Shown here in pieces: positions 28,568-38,573 of a stretch of 64,000 nucleotides of DNA. Position numbers and translations under genes: made by a program. The notes beneath the pieces are model-generated. The model saw only the letters and a program-made list of their open reading frames with translations. It was not told the origin of the DNA and searched no databases. Source of the DNA: Shewanella sairae (lineage in GTDB: Bacteria > Pseudomonadota > Gammaproteobacteria > Enterobacterales > Shewanellaceae); the NCBI RefSeq assembly GCF_023283535.1, contig NZ_JAKILT010000024.1, positions 1 to 64,000 on the forward strand. Direction: 5' to 3'. Position 1 is the first letter of the stretch. Every line of letters begins with the position of its first letter.

Positions 28568-28819
28568 TCAGATAAGCTGCAATGCGACATTAAATTTTTG
28601 CTTATCAACCGTAATACAACGACATACTTGGCCCTTTACGGTATTTTGATTGTCTCGGCCTGCATTAAAAGTGACAGCGATTAAGGTGCCTAAGGGCATG
28701 GCTTGCTGGCATTGTAATAGTGCCCCTTTACGAGAGAGGTCAATACATAAGGCATCACTAGGTTTAGTGATAACATCGACCTCACTTTGTATTGCTATGC
28801 TGACAGTCTCTGACTCCAT
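28568..28819 (-). CDS. PilZ domain protein, probably frameshifted near its start
   Basis: The 83-aa frame carries the PilZ hallmark (LCIDLSRKGALLQC, D/NxSxxG type) expected to bind cyclic di-GMP, but begins after the RxxxR arm and its ATG at 28819 has no ribosome site. A better start, ATG 28854 with AGAAGGA nine nt upstream, reads MESYQKERRA, a typical PilZ opening, and then runs into a stop after 19 codons. The two frames meet at a CGCGCG tract (28825-28830): loss of two bases or gain of one would give ...KERR(R)VDMESETV. So this is either a recent CG-slippage mutation, a sequence error, or a truncated gene. Confidence 0.6.
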   Translation of the reverse strand: MESETVSIAIQSEVDVITKPSDALCIDLSRKGALLQCQQAMPLGTLIAVTFNAGRDNQNTVKGQVCRCITVDKQKFNVALQLI

Positions 28820-28973
28820 ATCAACGCGCGTCTTTCTTTTTGATAGCTTTCCATACTGACTTATCCTTCTAGAGCCTAGTTACTAGCTTAAAACGCTTAT
28901 TCAGATAATTAAAGCTAAAATTGTTAAGTCGACGTAGATTAAGACAATTTTCCTAGATAAAAAACGTAGATAA

Positions 28974-29004
28974 AAAAATGCCTGAAACAGATGTTCAGGC
29001 ATTT
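28974..29004 (-). terminator. terminator of psiE
   Basis: Stem TGCCTGAA/TTCAGGCA with loop ACAGATG; on the minus strand it is followed by a T run, 28 nt past the psiE stop. Confidence 0.88.
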
Positions 29005-29031
29005 ATTGTAACTAACTGTTAGCAGTTGAGT

Positions 29032-29439
29032 TTAATCGATATCGTCTTGAGGACGCGGGTATGGCAGTTTTATCTGTCCCCAGCGGATTACTATGACTGT
29101 TGCTGCAAGAGTCAGTGTCGATAGTGATATCGCAATGATACGCCAGTCGTCCATAGCTTTCATATCAAGGATGAGATAACGAGCTAACGCCACGATAGCA
29201 ATATACAGTGGCATACGAATAGGCAGTTTGCCCGATTCGGCGTAGTGCGACACCATCGCCAGTACTTCAAGATAAATAAACAGTAGAAGTAGATCGGCCA
29301 GTGTTACTGCGCCTACATCGAAAATATGTTTAATTTCTTGGCCAATTGCGACTACAGTCGAAATGGCAATAATGATTAATACGAGATGCTCAATGGCTTT
29401 AATACTGCTAATGCCATATTTTCGATACATTTTATCCAT
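29032..29439 (-). CDS. psiE: PsiE family phosphate-starvation-inducible membrane protein
   Basis: 135 aa with four hydrophobic segments (IEHLVLIIIAISTVVAI, LADLLLLFIYLEVLAMV, PLYIAIVALARYLIL, and IIAISLSTLTLAATVIVI) and the YLEVLAMVSHY and ARYLILD motifs typical of PsiE. E. coli psiE is induced by phosphate starvation through PhoB; no Pho box was identified here with confidence. The biochemical role is unknown. Single gene. The 380-nt stretch upstream (29440-29819) holds only the suhB terminator. Confidence 0.9.
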   Translation of the reverse strand: MDKMYRKYGISSIKAIEHLVLIIIAISTVVAIGQEIKHIFDVGAVTLADLLLLFIYLEVLAMVSHYAESGKLPIRMPLYIAIVALARYLILDMKAMDDWRIIAISLSTLTLAATVIVIRWGQIKLPYPRPQDDID

Positions 29440-29773
29440 GGTATTCCCTATTACAGTCGTTTGATAAAGGGTATCAGCAAATTGAGATAATGTGACATTA
29501 TCAATGTGATGCCATTCACAATTGCATTTGTTTTTTCTTTGGGCTTTTCAAATTAAATATAGTCTGTAATCGCTTTGAGGTGTGGCGACACGAACTGGTA
29601 ACAGCTTGTACGATTTTGCCGTGTTATTTTTTTAATTGTATCGTGACGGTGTTGGTGTTTACCGCCGATAATCTTACAACAATGATATGACGATAGTGGT
29701 TAATGTGCTCGATATACACTGTAGAAGAGCAGGAGACAACCTGGGCATGCTTGGTGGGAGCTAAAAACAGGCA

Positions 29774-29803
29774 TAAAAAAACCGCCATAAAGGCGGTTTA
29801 AAT
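29774..29803 (-). terminator. terminator of suhB
   Basis: AAAAAAACCGCC-ATAAA-GGCGGTTTAAAT; on the minus strand the stem is followed by T7. It lies 17 nt past the suhB stop. Confidence 0.9.
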
Positions 29804-29819
29804 ATATCACTAGAGCAAA

Positions 29820-30620
29820 TTAACGCTTAAGTGCTTCGCTCAATAATGGGCGGAAAGTCTTAAGTAGTGCAATCGTAGTCTTTGGTGTACCAGCAACGAT
29901 GTTGCCAGACACTAGGTAGTTGTGGTTACCAGTAAAGTCAGTAACAGTACCACCAGCTTCACGTACGATTAGGTCGCCAGCAGCGATATCCCATGGCTTA
30001 AGACCGATTTCGAAGAAACCATCAACACGGCCAGCTGCAAGGTAAGCTAGATCAAGTGCTGCAGAACCTGCGCGACGTACGTCTGCAGACTGAGTGAATG
30101 CAGCAGCAAACAATTTCATGTAAGTTTCAGTGTGTTGCTTAGCTTTGAATGGGAAACCAGTCGCAATGATAGTTTCGTTCAAATCTGTGTTTTTAACACG
30201 GATACGGAAATCGTTAAGCTTAGCGAACTTACCGCGTACAGCAGAGAACAATTCGTCACGGATAGGATCGTAAACAACTGCAACTTCGGTCTTGCCTTTA
30301 AACTGCATCGCGATAGATACAGCAAAGTGAGGAATACCTCTTACGAAGTTATTAGTGCCATCCAGAGGGTCAACAATCCAAACGTAATCTTTGTTAGTTC
30401 CTTTATTCTCACCGCTTTCCTCACAAACGATTGTGTGGTCAGGGTAAGCTTTACGGATCTGATACGTGATTGCAGCTTCAGCTTCCTTGTCTACGTTAGT
30501 CACGTAGTCGTTAACACCTTTAGAGGTGACTTCTATACGGTCTAGTTCCGCATAGGCGCGTACAATAGTTTGGCCGGCAGCGCGAGCAGCGCGCACAGCA
30601 ATGGTATGCATTGGAAGCAT
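29820..30620 (-). CDS. suhB: inositol-1-monophosphatase family protein SuhB
   Basis: 266-aa enzyme with the metal-binding motifs of the family: EESGE (about residue 67), WIVDPLDGTNNF (about 81-92) and WDIAAGDLIVREAGG (about 210-224). SuhB hydrolyses inositol monophosphates and, in E. coli, also joins the rRNA antitermination complex with Nus factors (family knowledge). It is divergent from trmJ with 157 nt between, the usual arrangement next to the isc region in gammaproteobacteria. Confidence 0.96.
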   Translation of the reverse strand: MLPMHTIAVRAARAAGQTIVRAYAELDRIEVTSKGVNDYVTNVDKEAEAAITYQIRKAYPDHTIVCEESGENKGTNKDYVWIVDPLDGTNNFVRGIPHFAVSIAMQFKGKTEVAVVYDPIRDELFSAVRGKFAKLNDFRIRVKNTDLNETIIATGFPFKAKQHTETYMKLFAAAFTQSADVRRAGSAALDLAYLAAGRVDGFFEIGLKPWDIAAGDLIVREAGGTVTDFTGNHNYLVSGNIVAGTPKTTIALLKTFRPLLSEALKR

Positions 30621-30777
30621 TGCAAATCCCCTGGATGTAAAAGAACGGATATAAATTATCGGAGGCGGATTATACTCTATTTGACAGTTATATCAAATGT
30701 TGATTTTTGTATAAGCAAAATGAGGTGCTTGTGGTAACATTCTTTCACGTGTTCTCTCAGAAAATATAAGTAGTTTC

Positions 30778-31542
30778 ATGCTCAGCAATATTCGTGTCGT
30801 TCTTGTCGGTACTTCCCACCCAGGGAATATAGGTTCAACAGCCCGTGCTATGAAAACCATGGGGTTATCCACTTTATATCTGGCTGAGCCAAAGGTAGAG
30901 CCTGATGGGCACTCTATTGCCCTAGCGGCAGGTGCTTCAGATATTTTAAAGCATGCGAAAACAGTTAGCTCTGTAGAAGAAGCCATTGCAGATTGTAGCT
31001 TAGTTATCGCAACCAGTGCGCGCAGCCGTACCTTGGACTGGCCGATGCTTGAGCCGCGCGAAGCGGGTGAAAAGCTTGTGGGGTCTGCGCTTAATGGTCC
31101 AGTGGCGATTGTATTCGGTCGCGAAAATAACGGTCTGACTAATGAAGAGCTACAGCGCTGTGATTACCACGTGGCAATTCCGGCTAACCCAGAATATACC
31201 TCGCTCAACTTAGCACAAGCTGTGCAAATCATTTGTTATGAAGCGCGAGTTGCGCACTTAGCTCAAGTTGAAAGCGGTGTTGAACCAGTACCTGTTGATG
31301 AAAATGATGAAAACCTCGAAGCTTTTCCATCTTCAAGAGAGCGTGAGAATTTCTTCGAGCATTTAGAAAACACATTGCTGTCGACTAATTTTATCGTTAA
31401 AAATCATCCAGGCCAGATAATGACTAAGTTACGTCGTTTGTTTAGCCGTACCCGTATTGAACGCCAAGAGATGAATATCTTGCGCGGTATTTTGACTTCG
31501 ATTGATAAAGTCGTCGCTAAAAATGAGACTAAAGATAAGTAG
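30778..31542 (+). CDS. trmJ: tRNA (cytidine/uridine-2'-O-)-methyltransferase TrmJ
   Basis: 254-aa SPOUT methyltransferase acting on the ribose of position 32 in tRNAs. The family motifs are [20 protein letters not shown] at the start, [15 protein letters not shown], and the SAM-knot segment [18 protein letters not shown]. The C-terminal extension (about 165-254) is the TrmJ-type dimer arm. ATG 30778 is 157 nt from divergent suhB. cysE follows after 21 nt. Confidence 0.95.
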   Translation: MLSNIRVVLVGTSHPGNIGSTARAMKTMGLSTLYLAEPKVEPDGHSIALAAGASDILKHAKTVSSVEEAIADCSLVIATSARSRTLDWPMLEPREAGEKLVGSALNGPVAIVFGRENNGLTNEELQRCDYHVAIPANPEYTSLNLAQAVQIICYEARVAHLAQVESGVEPVPVDENDENLEAFPSSRERENFFEHLENTLLSTNFIVKNHPGQIMTKLRRLFSRTRIERQEMNILRGILTSIDKVVAKNETKDK

Positions 31543-31563
31543 CACTAAAAAGGAAGTAGCTAT

Positions 31564-32385
31564 ATGGGTGTTATCGCAAGACTGAAAGACGACATAGCCT
31601 CTATTTACCATAGAGATCCCGCCGCTAACGGAACCATTGAAATTCTATTCAATTACCCGGGAATGCAGGCGATTTGGATCCACAGGGTAAGCAATAAACT
31701 GTGGGTGAGAAATTGGCGACTTTCAGCGCGATGTCTATCAACCTTTTCACGTTGGTTAACTGGGGTTGAAATCCATCCTGGTGCAACCATTGGTGATCGC
31801 TTCTTCATCGATCATGGTATGGGCGTGGTGATTGGTGAAACCGCCAATATCGGTAACGACTGTACGCTTTACCATGGTGTGACCTTAGGTGGTACCACTT
31901 GGCAAGCGGGCAAACGTCACCCGACATTAGGTAATAATGTGGTGATTGGTGCTGGCGCTAAGATATTAGGTCCGATCACCATGAACGACGGTGCCCGTGT
32001 CGGCTCAAATTCTGTAGTAGTAAAAGATGTACCGGCAGATACCACTGTTGTAGGTATTCCTGGTCGAGTGGTGGCAACGCCGTCGGCGCAGTCTAAAGAA
32101 ACCTCACAGCGCCGCACCGAAATGGCTAAAAAGTATGGTTTTGATGCTTACGCGGTATCACCAGATAATCCTGATCCGGTTGCTAATGCCATTGGTCAGA
32201 TGCTCGATCATATGCATTTGATGGATTCTAAAGTCCAAGAAGTGTGCCAAGCGGTACAAACTTTAGGCGGTAGTGTCTGTACTGAGAAGCTGCCAGAGCT
32301 TGATGTTGAAGATTTCAGCGACGCAGAAATTGCGGCAGCGCAGAAGCGTCAGAAGTCAATAGATGAGTTTGATCCCATTATCTAG
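31564..32385 (+). CDS. cysE: serine O-acetyltransferase
   Basis: 273-aa enzyme making O-acetylserine for cysteine synthesis. The left-handed beta-helix is seen from about residue 65: hexapeptide repeats ([34 protein letters not shown]) with catalytic DHG and [11 protein letters not shown]. The C-terminus is an acidic, charged extension beyond the helix. The position directly before iscR fits supply of cysteine for IscS; this trmJ-cysE-isc order is common in the order. A terminator at 32441 separates it from iscR. Confidence 0.95.
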   Translation: MGVIARLKDDIASIYHRDPAANGTIEILFNYPGMQAIWIHRVSNKLWVRNWRLSARCLSTFSRWLTGVEIHPGATIGDRFFIDHGMGVVIGETANIGNDCTLYHGVTLGGTTWQAGKRHPTLGNNVVIGAGAKILGPITMNDGARVGSNSVVVKDVPADTTVVGIPGRVVATPSAQSKETSQRRTEMAKKYGFDAYAVSPDNPDPVANAIGQMLDHMHLMDSKVQEVCQAVQTLGGSVCTEKLPELDVEDFSDAEIAAAQKRQKSIDEFDPII

Positions 32386-32440
32386 CAGAATGTGCGTTTA
32401 AAATCTTAAATGCCATTGAATCTTGCCTAATAAACAGGTT

Positions 32441-32470
32441 AAATACCCCAGCAAAATGACGGGGTATTTA
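32441..32470 (+). terminator. terminator after cysE
   Basis: AAATACCCC-(AGCAAAATGAC)-GGGGTATTT AATTT: 9-bp stem with a modest T tract, about 55 nt after cysE and just before the isc operators. Confidence 0.8.
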
Positions 32471-32492
32471 ATTTCCTGTCATGATCCTATTA

Positions 32493-32517
32493 ATACCTGA
32501 CCAAATCGCTAGGTTTT
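32493..32517 (+). promoter_or_regulatory. IscR type 1-like operator, distal site
   Basis: ATACCTGACCAAATCGCTAG GTTTT (25 nt). It keeps the ATACC-GAC...GGT framework of the type 1 site that binds Fe-S-loaded IscR, but with several mismatches in the right half. It abuts the stronger site at 32518. Confidence 0.65.
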
Positions 32518-32542
32518 ATACTTGACTAAAACAGTCGGGTAT
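32518..32542 (+). promoter_or_regulatory. IscR type 1-like operator, proximal site
   Basis: 25-nt near-palindrome: left arm ATACTTGACT, right arm AGTCGGGTAT, centre AAAAC. This matches the E. coli iscR operator pattern. It lies 40 nt before the iscR ATG and should mediate feedback repression of the isc operon by holo-IscR. Assignment rests on motif and position. Confidence 0.85.
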
Positions 32543-32581
32543 GTTGAAATTAGCCTATGCTTTTTTGGGAGACGTAGTAGC

Positions 32582-33043
32582 ATGAAACTTACATCGAAAG
32601 GTCGGTACGCAGTCACAGCAATGCTAGATGTTGCTATGCATTCTACAAATGGTCCCGTACCATTAGCCGATATTTCTGAGCGTCAAGGGATCTCTCTATC
32701 TTACCTCGAACAACTCTTTGCAAAACTTAGAAAAAACGGCTTGGTTTCAAGTGTCCGTGGGCCCGGTGGTGGATATCGCCTAGGTACAGACGCAGGTGAA
32801 ATCTCTGTTGGTATGGTTGTACGTGCGGTTGATGAGTCCGTCGATGCAACTCGTTGTCAAGGTCAGGGAAACTGCCAGAGTGGAACGCGATGTTTAACCC
32901 ATTCTCTTTGGGGAGATTTAAGCAATCAAATCTCCGATTTCTTGAATGGCATATCGTTAGCAGGATTAATGCATAAAAGAGATGTGCAGTTTATCTCCGT
33001 TAAACAGGATAAATTGCAGCAGGAGCAAAGGCTCAGCATTTAG
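32582..33043 (+). CDS. iscR: Fe-S cluster assembly regulator IscR
   Basis: 153-aa Rrf2-family repressor. Winged helix at the N-terminus ([27 protein letters not shown] wing) and the [2Fe-2S] ligands C92, C98, C104 and H107 (RCQGQGNC...RCLTH). With cluster it represses the isc operon at type 1 sites, two of which lie just upstream. ATG 32582 with GGGAGAC upstream is chosen over TTG 32522, which lies inside the operator region. Confidence 0.97.
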   Translation: MKLTSKGRYAVTAMLDVAMHSTNGPVPLADISERQGISLSYLEQLFAKLRKNGLVSSVRGPGGGYRLGTDAGEISVGMVVRAVDESVDATRCQGQGNCQSGTRCLTHSLWGDLSNQISDFLNGISLAGLMHKRDVQFISVKQDKLQQEQRLSI

Positions 33044-33125
33044 CAGCTTTTGTTATGAATATAAAAATTATTTTTTGTACGTTGTAAGTGGTCTCTGTTA
33101 GAGACTACAAAGTACGGAGTGTGTG

Positions 33126-34340
33126 ATGAAGCTACCTATCTATTTAGATTATGCTGCGACGACGCCGGTTGACCCTCGCGTTGCAGAGAAAATGATGAAG
33201 TGCATGACAATGGACGGCATTTTTGGTAATCCAGCGTCTCGTTCTCACCGTTACGGCTGGCAAGCTGAAGAAGCGGTTGATATTGCGCGTAACCAAATTG
33301 CCGATCTTATCAATGCTGACCCACGTGAAATTGTTTTCACGTCTGGTGCAACTGAGTCTGACAACCTTGCAATTAAAGGTGTTGCTCACTTCTACCACAA
33401 GAAAGGTAAGCACATCATCACTAGTAAGACAGAACACAAAGCGGTTCTAGATACTTGTCGTCAACTTGAGCGTGAAGGTTATGAAGTGACTTACCTTCAG
33501 CCTGAGCCAAGTGGTCTCATTCCAGTTGCTATGATTGAAGCGGCTATGCGTGAAGACACTATTTTAGTGAGCATCATGCAAGTGAACAACGAAATTGGTG
33601 TTATTCAAGATATCGATGCGATTGGTGAGCTATGTCGCTCACGTAAAATCGTATTCCATGTCGATGCTGCACAAAGTGCAGGTAAAATGCCGATTGATGT
33701 GCAAACAACTAAAGTCGACTTGCTGTCTATTTCAGGCCACAAAATGTACGGTCCGAAAGGTATTGGTGCATTGTATGTAAGTCGTAAGCCACGTATTCGC
33801 CTAGAAGCAGCAATGCACGGTGGCGGACATGAGCGCGGCATGCGCAGTGGTACGCTAGCAACTCACCAAATTGTGGGTATGGGCGAAGCTGCTGCAATTG
33901 CAAAAGCGGATATGGATGTGGACAACGAGCGCATTCGTCGCCTGCGCGACAAGCTTTGGAATGGTATTAACCATATCGAAGAGACTTATATCAACGGTGA
34001 TATGGAAAACAGACACTGCGGTAGCCTAAACGTGAGCTTCAACTTCGTTGAAGGTGAGTCGTTGATGATGGCATTAAAAGACTTAGCAGTATCTTCAGGT
34101 TCAGCATGTACTTCAGCAAGTCTAGAACCAAGCTACGTATTACGTGCATTGGGTCTGAATGACGAAATGGCACACAGCTCAATTCGATTCTCAATCGGTC
34201 GTTTCACGACAGATGAAGAGATCGACCATGCAATAGAAACGATTAAAGAATCTATTGGTAATTTAAGGGAAATGTCTCCGCTTTGGGAAATGTTCAAAGA
34301 CGGTATCGATCTGGATTCAGTCCAGTGGGCACATCACTAA
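33126..34340 (+). CDS. iscS: cysteine desulfurase IscS
   Basis: 404-aa PLP enzyme that takes sulfur from cysteine for Fe-S clusters, thiolated tRNA and other acceptors. PLP lysine in [10 protein letters not shown] (about 206) and active-site cysteine loop [16 protein letters not shown] (about 328). ATG 33126 gives the standard start [14 protein letters not shown]; the GTG one codon earlier is ignored. ACGGAG precedes it. Second gene of the operon. Confidence 0.98.
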   Translation: MKLPIYLDYAATTPVDPRVAEKMMKCMTMDGIFGNPASRSHRYGWQAEEAVDIARNQIADLINADPREIVFTSGATESDNLAIKGVAHFYHKKGKHIITSKTEHKAVLDTCRQLEREGYEVTYLQPEPSGLIPVAMIEAAMREDTILVSIMQVNNEIGVIQDIDAIGELCRSRKIVFHVDAAQSAGKMPIDVQTTKVDLLSISGHKMYGPKGIGALYVSRKPRIRLEAAMHGGGHERGMRSGTLATHQIVGMGEAAAIAKADMDVDNERIRRLRDKLWNGINHIEETYINGDMENRHCGSLNVSFNFVEGESLMMALKDLAVSSGSACTSASLEPSYVLRALGLNDEMAHSSIRFSIGRFTTDEEIDHAIETIKESIGNLREMSPLWEMFKDGIDLDSVQWAHH

Positions 34341-34381
34341 CCCTTAACTTAATTCACGAATAGATAAATTGGAGTTGTATC

Positions 34382-34765
34382 ATGGCTTATAGCGAAAAAG
34401 TAATCGATCATTACGAAAACCCACGTAACGTAGGTTCATTTGATAAGAACGATCCGTCAGTAGTAACGGGTATGGTTGGTGCGCCAGCTTGTGGTGACGT
34501 AATGAAGCTGCAACTGCGTATCGACGATAACGGTATTATTGAAGATGCTAAATTCAAGACATATGGCTGTGGTAGTGCCATTGCTTCTAGCTCGCTTGTG
34601 ACTGAGTGGGTTAAAGGTAAAACAATTGAAGAAGCTGGCGCGATTAAAAACACTGACATTGCTGAAGAGTTAGCATTACCACCAGTAAAAATTCATTGCT
34701 CAATTTTGGCTGAAGACGCGATTAAAGCCGCTCTTGAAGAGTACAAGACAAAGCAATCTAAGTAA
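34382..34765 (+). CDS. iscU: Fe-S cluster scaffold IscU
   Basis: 127-aa scaffold with three cluster cysteines in GAPACGDV (C37), [11 protein letters not shown] (C63) and [11 protein letters not shown] (C106), plus Asp39. The LPPVKIHC segment is the HscA recognition motif. Start ATG 34382 with GGAG upstream. It lies 41 nt after iscS. Confidence 0.98.
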   Translation: MAYSEKVIDHYENPRNVGSFDKNDPSVVTGMVGAPACGDVMKLQLRIDDNGIIEDAKFKTYGCGSAIASSSLVTEWVKGKTIEEAGAIKNTDIAEELALPPVKIHCSILAEDAIKAALEEYKTKQSK

Positions 34766-34779
34766 TACCTGGAGTTAAG

Positions 34780-35103
34780 ATGGCAATTAGTATCACTCCC
34801 GCTGCGGCTGAACGTGTTAAGAGTTTCTTAATTAGCCGTGGCAAAGGTTTAGGCTTACGCTTAGGACTTAAGACATCAGGTTGTTCTGGCATGGCTTATG
34901 TACTTGAGTTTGTTGATGACCTTAATGACGACGATGAACTTTATGACATTGATGGTGTAAAAATCATTATCGATGCTAAAAGCTTTATCTATCTTCAAGG
35001 GATTGAGTTGGACTTTGTTAAAGAAGGTCTAAACGAAGGTTTCCAATTTAATAACCCAAATGCGAAAGGTGAATGTGGTTGCGGCGAGAGTTTTACCGTT
35101 TAA
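34780..35103 (+). CDS. iscA: A-type Fe-S carrier IscA
   Basis: 107-aa A-type carrier with the three conserved cysteines C35 ([10 protein letters not shown]) and the C-terminal GECGCGESF pair. It passes clusters or iron to client proteins. Start ATG 34780, 14 nt after iscU, with CTGGAG upstream. Confidence 0.97.
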   Translation: MAISITPAAAERVKSFLISRGKGLGLRLGLKTSGCSGMAYVLEFVDDLNDDDELYDIDGVKIIIDAKSFIYLQGIELDFVKEGLNEGFQFNNPNAKGECGCGESFTV

Positions 35104-35121
35104 ATCACTTAAAGTTAAACT

Positions 35122-35646
35122 ATGAATTATTTCGAGCTGTTTAGTTTACTTCCTTCCTATGATGTCGACACCGCCTTACTTGCAGATCGCTACCGCGAAC
35201 TGCAAAGGGCGGTTCATCCCGACAAGTTTGCCAACGCAAGCGAACAAGATAAACGTCTTTCAGTGCAGCGCACTGCGCAAATCAATGACGCTTTTCAAAC
35301 GCTTAAAAATCCTATTCAGCGCGCCGAGCATTTGCTTGCACTTAAAGGAATAGAGATTAGCCATGAAACCACCACGCTTAAAGACACCGCGTTTTTAATG
35401 CAGCAGATGGAATGGCGTGAGTCGCTTGAAGATATTGCCCATTGCGATGAGCCTGATGATGAAATCGCTGCTTTATATGATTCGTTTGAGCAATACGCTA
35501 AACAGATCACAGCACAACTAAAAGTGCTGTTAGTGAGCGATCTCGAAGCGGAACATTTGCAGGCTGCAGATCAAATTCGTAAACTCAAGTTTATGGCAAA
35601 ATTACAAGACGAGTTGGCTAGAGTGGAAGACGCACTCTTAGATTAG
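35122..35646 (+). CDS. hscB: co-chaperone HscB
   Basis: 174-aa J-protein. N-terminal J domain (residues 1-75) with HPDKFAN containing the HPD triad and [12 protein letters not shown], followed by a C-terminal helical IscU-binding domain. It brings IscU to HscA and stimulates its ATPase. 18 nt after iscA. Confidence 0.97.
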   Translation: MNYFELFSLLPSYDVDTALLADRYRELQRAVHPDKFANASEQDKRLSVQRTAQINDAFQTLKNPIQRAEHLLALKGIEISHETTTLKDTAFLMQQMEWRESLEDIAHCDEPDDEIAALYDSFEQYAKQITAQLKVLLVSDLEAEHLQAADQIRKLKFMAKLQDELARVEDALLD

Positions 35647-35714
35647 CCAGCGGCGTTAATTTTTAATATTGTTGGCTCAAGTTTTTGAGCCAACATTTTT
35701 TTAAGTGGATATTT

Positions 35715-37577
35715 ATGGCACTTTTGCAGATAGCAGAGCCTGGACAGAGCGCTGCTCCCCACCAACATCGTCTCGCAGTGGGGATCGATTTAGGCACCAC
35801 TAACTCACTTGTTGCTGCAGTGCGTAGTGGTGTGGCGAACACCTTACCCAATGAAGATGATCAGCATTCATTACCTTCTGTTGTTCGATATACACAAGAT
35901 GGCGTACAAGTAGGTCTAGCAGCCGAAGCGTTTTCTGCCCAAGACCCACAAAATACCATAGTATCTGTTAAGCGCTTTATGGGTCGCAGTCTTAACGACA
36001 TCCAGTCTGGCGAGCAGTCTTTGCCCTATGCGTTTGAAGCAAGCGAAAATGGTTTACCTATTTTTGTTACGCCTCAAGGTAAAGTTAATCCGGTACAAAT
36101 TTCAGCGGAAATCTTAAAGCCGTTGGTGGCGCGTGCTGAATCAACACTTGGCGGTACGCTAGAAGGTGTCGTGATCACTGTTCCAGCCTATTTTGATGAC
36201 GCACAGCGTCAAGGTACTAAAGATGCGGCATCGCTGATTGGCGTTAAAGTCTTACGTTTATTAAACGAACCAACAGCGGCAGCGATTGCTTACGGTTTAG
36301 ACTCTGGTCAAGAAGGTGTGATTGCCGTTTATGACTTAGGCGGTGGTACTTTTGATATTTCCATTTTACGTTTAAACAAAGGCGTATTTGAAGTATTGGC
36401 CACCGGTGGTGATTCTGCATTAGGTGGTGATGATTTCGACCATCAGCTTCAAGCGCACTTTATTGAACAATGGCAGTTAACTAATGTTAGCGCCAGCTTA
36501 AACCGTTCGATGCAAATTGAAGCTCGCCGGGTAAAAGAAGCGCTTACAGATTCAGCTGAAACGGTTGCGAATGTGATTGATGATAACGGCGCTACCTTAT
36601 CGCTATCAGTTACCCGAGAGCTGTTTGATAGCCTGATTAGCAAGCTTGTAAAGAAAACCGTTGCAAGTTGTCGTCGTGCACTGCGTGATGCAGGCGTGAG
36701 TACTGATGAAGTGCTAGAAACTGTGATGGTTGGCGGTTCAACTCGTGTACCTTTGGTGCGCCAAGAAGTTGAAAACTTCATGGGCAAAACACCACTGACC
36801 TCTATTGACCCTGACCGCGTAGTTGCCATTGGCGCTGCAATTCAGGCTGATATATTAGTGGGCAATAAGCCAGAGTCAGATTTATTATTACTTGACGTTA
36901 TTCCGTTATCGCTAGGTATCGAAACCATGGGCGGCTTAGTTGAGAAAGTGGTGTCACGTAATACCACTATTCCAGTTGCGCGCGCACAAGAGTTTACCAC
37001 TTTTAAAGATGGTCAAACGGCGATGGCGTTCCATGTTGTGCAAGGTGAGCGTGAATTAGTATCTGATTGTCGCTCGCTTGCGAGATTTACCTTAAGGGGG
37101 ATCCCACCCCTTGCTGCTGGCGCTGCGCATATTCGCGTGACGTTCCAGGTTGACGCTGATGGCTTGCTTAGCGTAACGGCAATGGAAAAGTCGACTGGCG
37201 TACAATCAAGTATTCAAGTTAAACCATCATTTGGTTTAAGTGATGAAGAAATCGGTAGCATGCTAAAAGACTCGATGGCAAATGCTAAAGAGGATATTAC
37301 TCGCCGCATGTTAGCTGAAAAACAAGTTGAAGCAGCACGCGTGCTTGAGTCATTAAGCGCTGCCTTAAATAAAGACGGTGATTTACTGTCAGATGAAGAA
37401 CGCACAGTCATCAAAGCTGATATGGCTACACTTGCTCAAACCGCAAGTGAAGATGACGCTGATGCGATTGAAAAAGCGATTGAAGCACTAGATACAGCGA
37501 CGCAGGACTTTGCTGCTAAGCGTATGGATAATTCAATCAGGCTAGCTCTAAAAGGGCAGTCGGTTGACAATATATAG
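35715..37577 (+). CDS. hscA: Fe-S assembly Hsp70 chaperone HscA
   Basis: 620-aa specialised Hsp70. ATPase domain with [31 protein letters not shown] and [10 protein letters not shown]; substrate domain with the [10 protein letters not shown] linker region. ATP-driven cycles release clusters from IscU. ATG 35715 is chosen ([11 protein letters not shown] is the common start); the frame opens earlier at 35685 in the hscB-hscA gap. Confidence 0.97.
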   Translation: MALLQIAEPGQSAAPHQHRLAVGIDLGTTNSLVAAVRSGVANTLPNEDDQHSLPSVVRYTQDGVQVGLAAEAFSAQDPQNTIVSVKRFMGRSLNDIQSGEQSLPYAFEASENGLPIFVTPQGKVNPVQISAEILKPLVARAESTLGGTLEGVVITVPAYFDDAQRQGTKDAASLIGVKVLRLLNEPTAAAIAYGLDSGQEGVIAVYDLGGGTFDISILRLNKGVFEVLATGGDSALGGDDFDHQLQAHFIEQWQLTNVSASLNRSMQIEARRVKEALTDSAETVANVIDDNGATLSLSVTRELFDSLISKLVKKTVASCRRALRDAGVSTDEVLETVMVGGSTRVPLVRQEVENFMGKTPLTSIDPDRVVAIGAAIQADILVGNKPESDLLLLDVIPLSLGIETMGGLVEKVVSRNTTIPVARAQEFTTFKDGQTAMAFHVVQGERELVSDCRSLARFTLRGIPPLAAGAAHIRVTFQVDADGLLSVTAMEKSTGVQSSIQVKPSFGLSDEEIGSMLKDSMANAKEDITRRMLAEKQVEAARVLESLSAALNKDGDLLSDEERTVIKADMATLAQTASEDDADAIEKAIEALDTATQDFAAKRMDNSIRLALKGQSVDNI

Positions 37578-37585
37578 GTAAGGTT

Positions 37586-37924
37586 ATGCCACAAATTGTA
37601 TTTTTACCCCATGAAGAGTTATGTCCAGATGGCGCTGTTGTTGAAGCGCAAGAAGGCGAGACGGTTTTAGACGTTGCACTACGTAACGGTATTCATATTG
37701 AACATGCTTGTGAAAAGTCTTGTGCTTGTACAACCTGCCACGTCATTATTCGTGAAGGCTTTGACGAGCTAGAAGAAAGCGATGAGCTTGAAGACGATAT
37801 GCTAGATAAAGCTTGGGGCCTAGAGCCTGAAAGCCGTCTATCTTGCCAATCACGAGTGCCAGCCTCTGACTTAGTGGTCGATATCCCTAAGTACACCATT
37901 AACATGGTAAGTGAAGGCAACTAG
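37586..37924 (+). CDS. fdx: [2Fe-2S] ferredoxin of the ISC system
   Basis: 112-aa adrenodoxin-type ferredoxin with ligands in HACEKSCACTTCHVI and SRLSCQSR. It donates electrons for cluster assembly on IscU. It starts 8 nt after hscA. A strong terminator follows at 37953, so iscX, although next, is outside the main hairpin. Confidence 0.97.
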   Translation: MPQIVFLPHEELCPDGAVVEAQEGETVLDVALRNGIHIEHACEKSCACTTCHVIIREGFDELEESDELEDDMLDKAWGLEPESRLSCQSRVPASDLVVDIPKYTINMVSEGN

Positions 37925-37952
37925 CAATAAATAAGCTTGCTATATACCTTTG

Positions 37953-37984
37953 AAAAGCCAGTCGCATTCGCGACTGGCTTTTTT
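37953..37984 (+). terminator. terminator after fdx
   Basis: AAAAGCCAGTCG-CATT-CGCGACTGGCTTTTTTG: stem of at least 8 bp with T6. Confidence 0.92.
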
Positions 37985-37995
37985 GTTTCCTTTGT

Positions 37996-38116
37996 CTTAT
38001 ACCAAACAGTATAAGAATTTGATCTACCCAAACCGTACGGGCATGCTGAGCTTTACCAGTCAATATACGATTGCTATTAATGGCAATTGATTATTACAGA
38101 ATGCAATTGGTATTAG
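37996..38116. repeat. short MITE-like repeat between fdx and iscX
   Basis: The left end TTATACCAAACAGTATAAG with ATTTGATCTACCC matches the reverse complement of the right end of the 767-1034 element (TACCAATCAGTACAAGGATT then TGATCTAC). The right end ATTGGTATTA is its inverted partner. It lacks the internal arms of the longer copy, so it looks like a deleted derivative. It sits inside the isc locus and separates iscX from fdx. Confidence 0.7.
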
Positions 38117-38186
38117 GTGTCTTATACTCAATTCAATGCTACTCAATTCAACGGCTCAAATTAAGCAAGTTAAAAGGGGAAGTGCA

Positions 38187-38384
38187 ATGAAGCTTAAGTG
38201 GATCGATTCATTAGAGATCGCGTTAGAACTGTTAGAGCTATACCCCGACGTTAACCCTGAAACTATTCGTTTTACCGATCTTAACGAGTGGGTATTGGCA
38301 TTAGAGTGTTTTGACGATGACCCAAATCATTGTAATGAAAGGGTGCTTGAGGCGATTCAAGCTAACTGGATTGCAGAAAAATAA
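38187..38384 (+). CDS. iscX: Fe-S assembly protein IscX
   Basis: 65-aa acidic protein matching IscX (MKLKWIDSLEIALELLELYP; FTDLNEWVLAL; the C-terminal EAIQANWIAE). It binds IscS and iron and tunes cluster assembly. ATG 38187 with AGGGGA upstream; the frame upstream to 38136 lies in the repeat edge. Separated from fdx by a terminator and a MITE-like repeat, so it may have its own promoter. Confidence 0.93.
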   Translation: MKLKWIDSLEIALELLELYPDVNPETIRFTDLNEWVLALECFDDDPNHCNERVLEAIQANWIAEK

Positions 38385-38463
38385 GACAAATTGACCCCGC
38401 ATTAGCTAATTGTGTGATCTCGATCCTGTCTATTGATTATTAAGCATGCAATGACACTTTGAG

Positions 38464-38477
38464 TTGATCCGCATCAA
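38464..38477 (+). promoter_or_regulatory. perfect FNR-type box
   Basis: TTGATCCGCATCAA is an exact TTGAT-N4-ATCAA palindrome. A -10-like TCTAAA at 38497-38502 would place the transcription start near 38510, so the box centre would be at about -40, the classic position for FNR-type (EtrA in Shewanella) activation. The next gene starts at 38574. Basis: motif and spacing. Confidence 0.75.
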
Positions 38478-38573
38478 TTATATTTACGCAAATTGGTCTA
38501 AATTTGGATGGGTATTCTGATGTGTTTAACCCTGAACCATCGGCTAGAATCATTTTCTAAAAAGGATGTTGGC

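Noticed and set aside
30132-30545. 137-aa ORF antisense to suhB
   Set aside because: Shadow of a conserved gene on the other strand.
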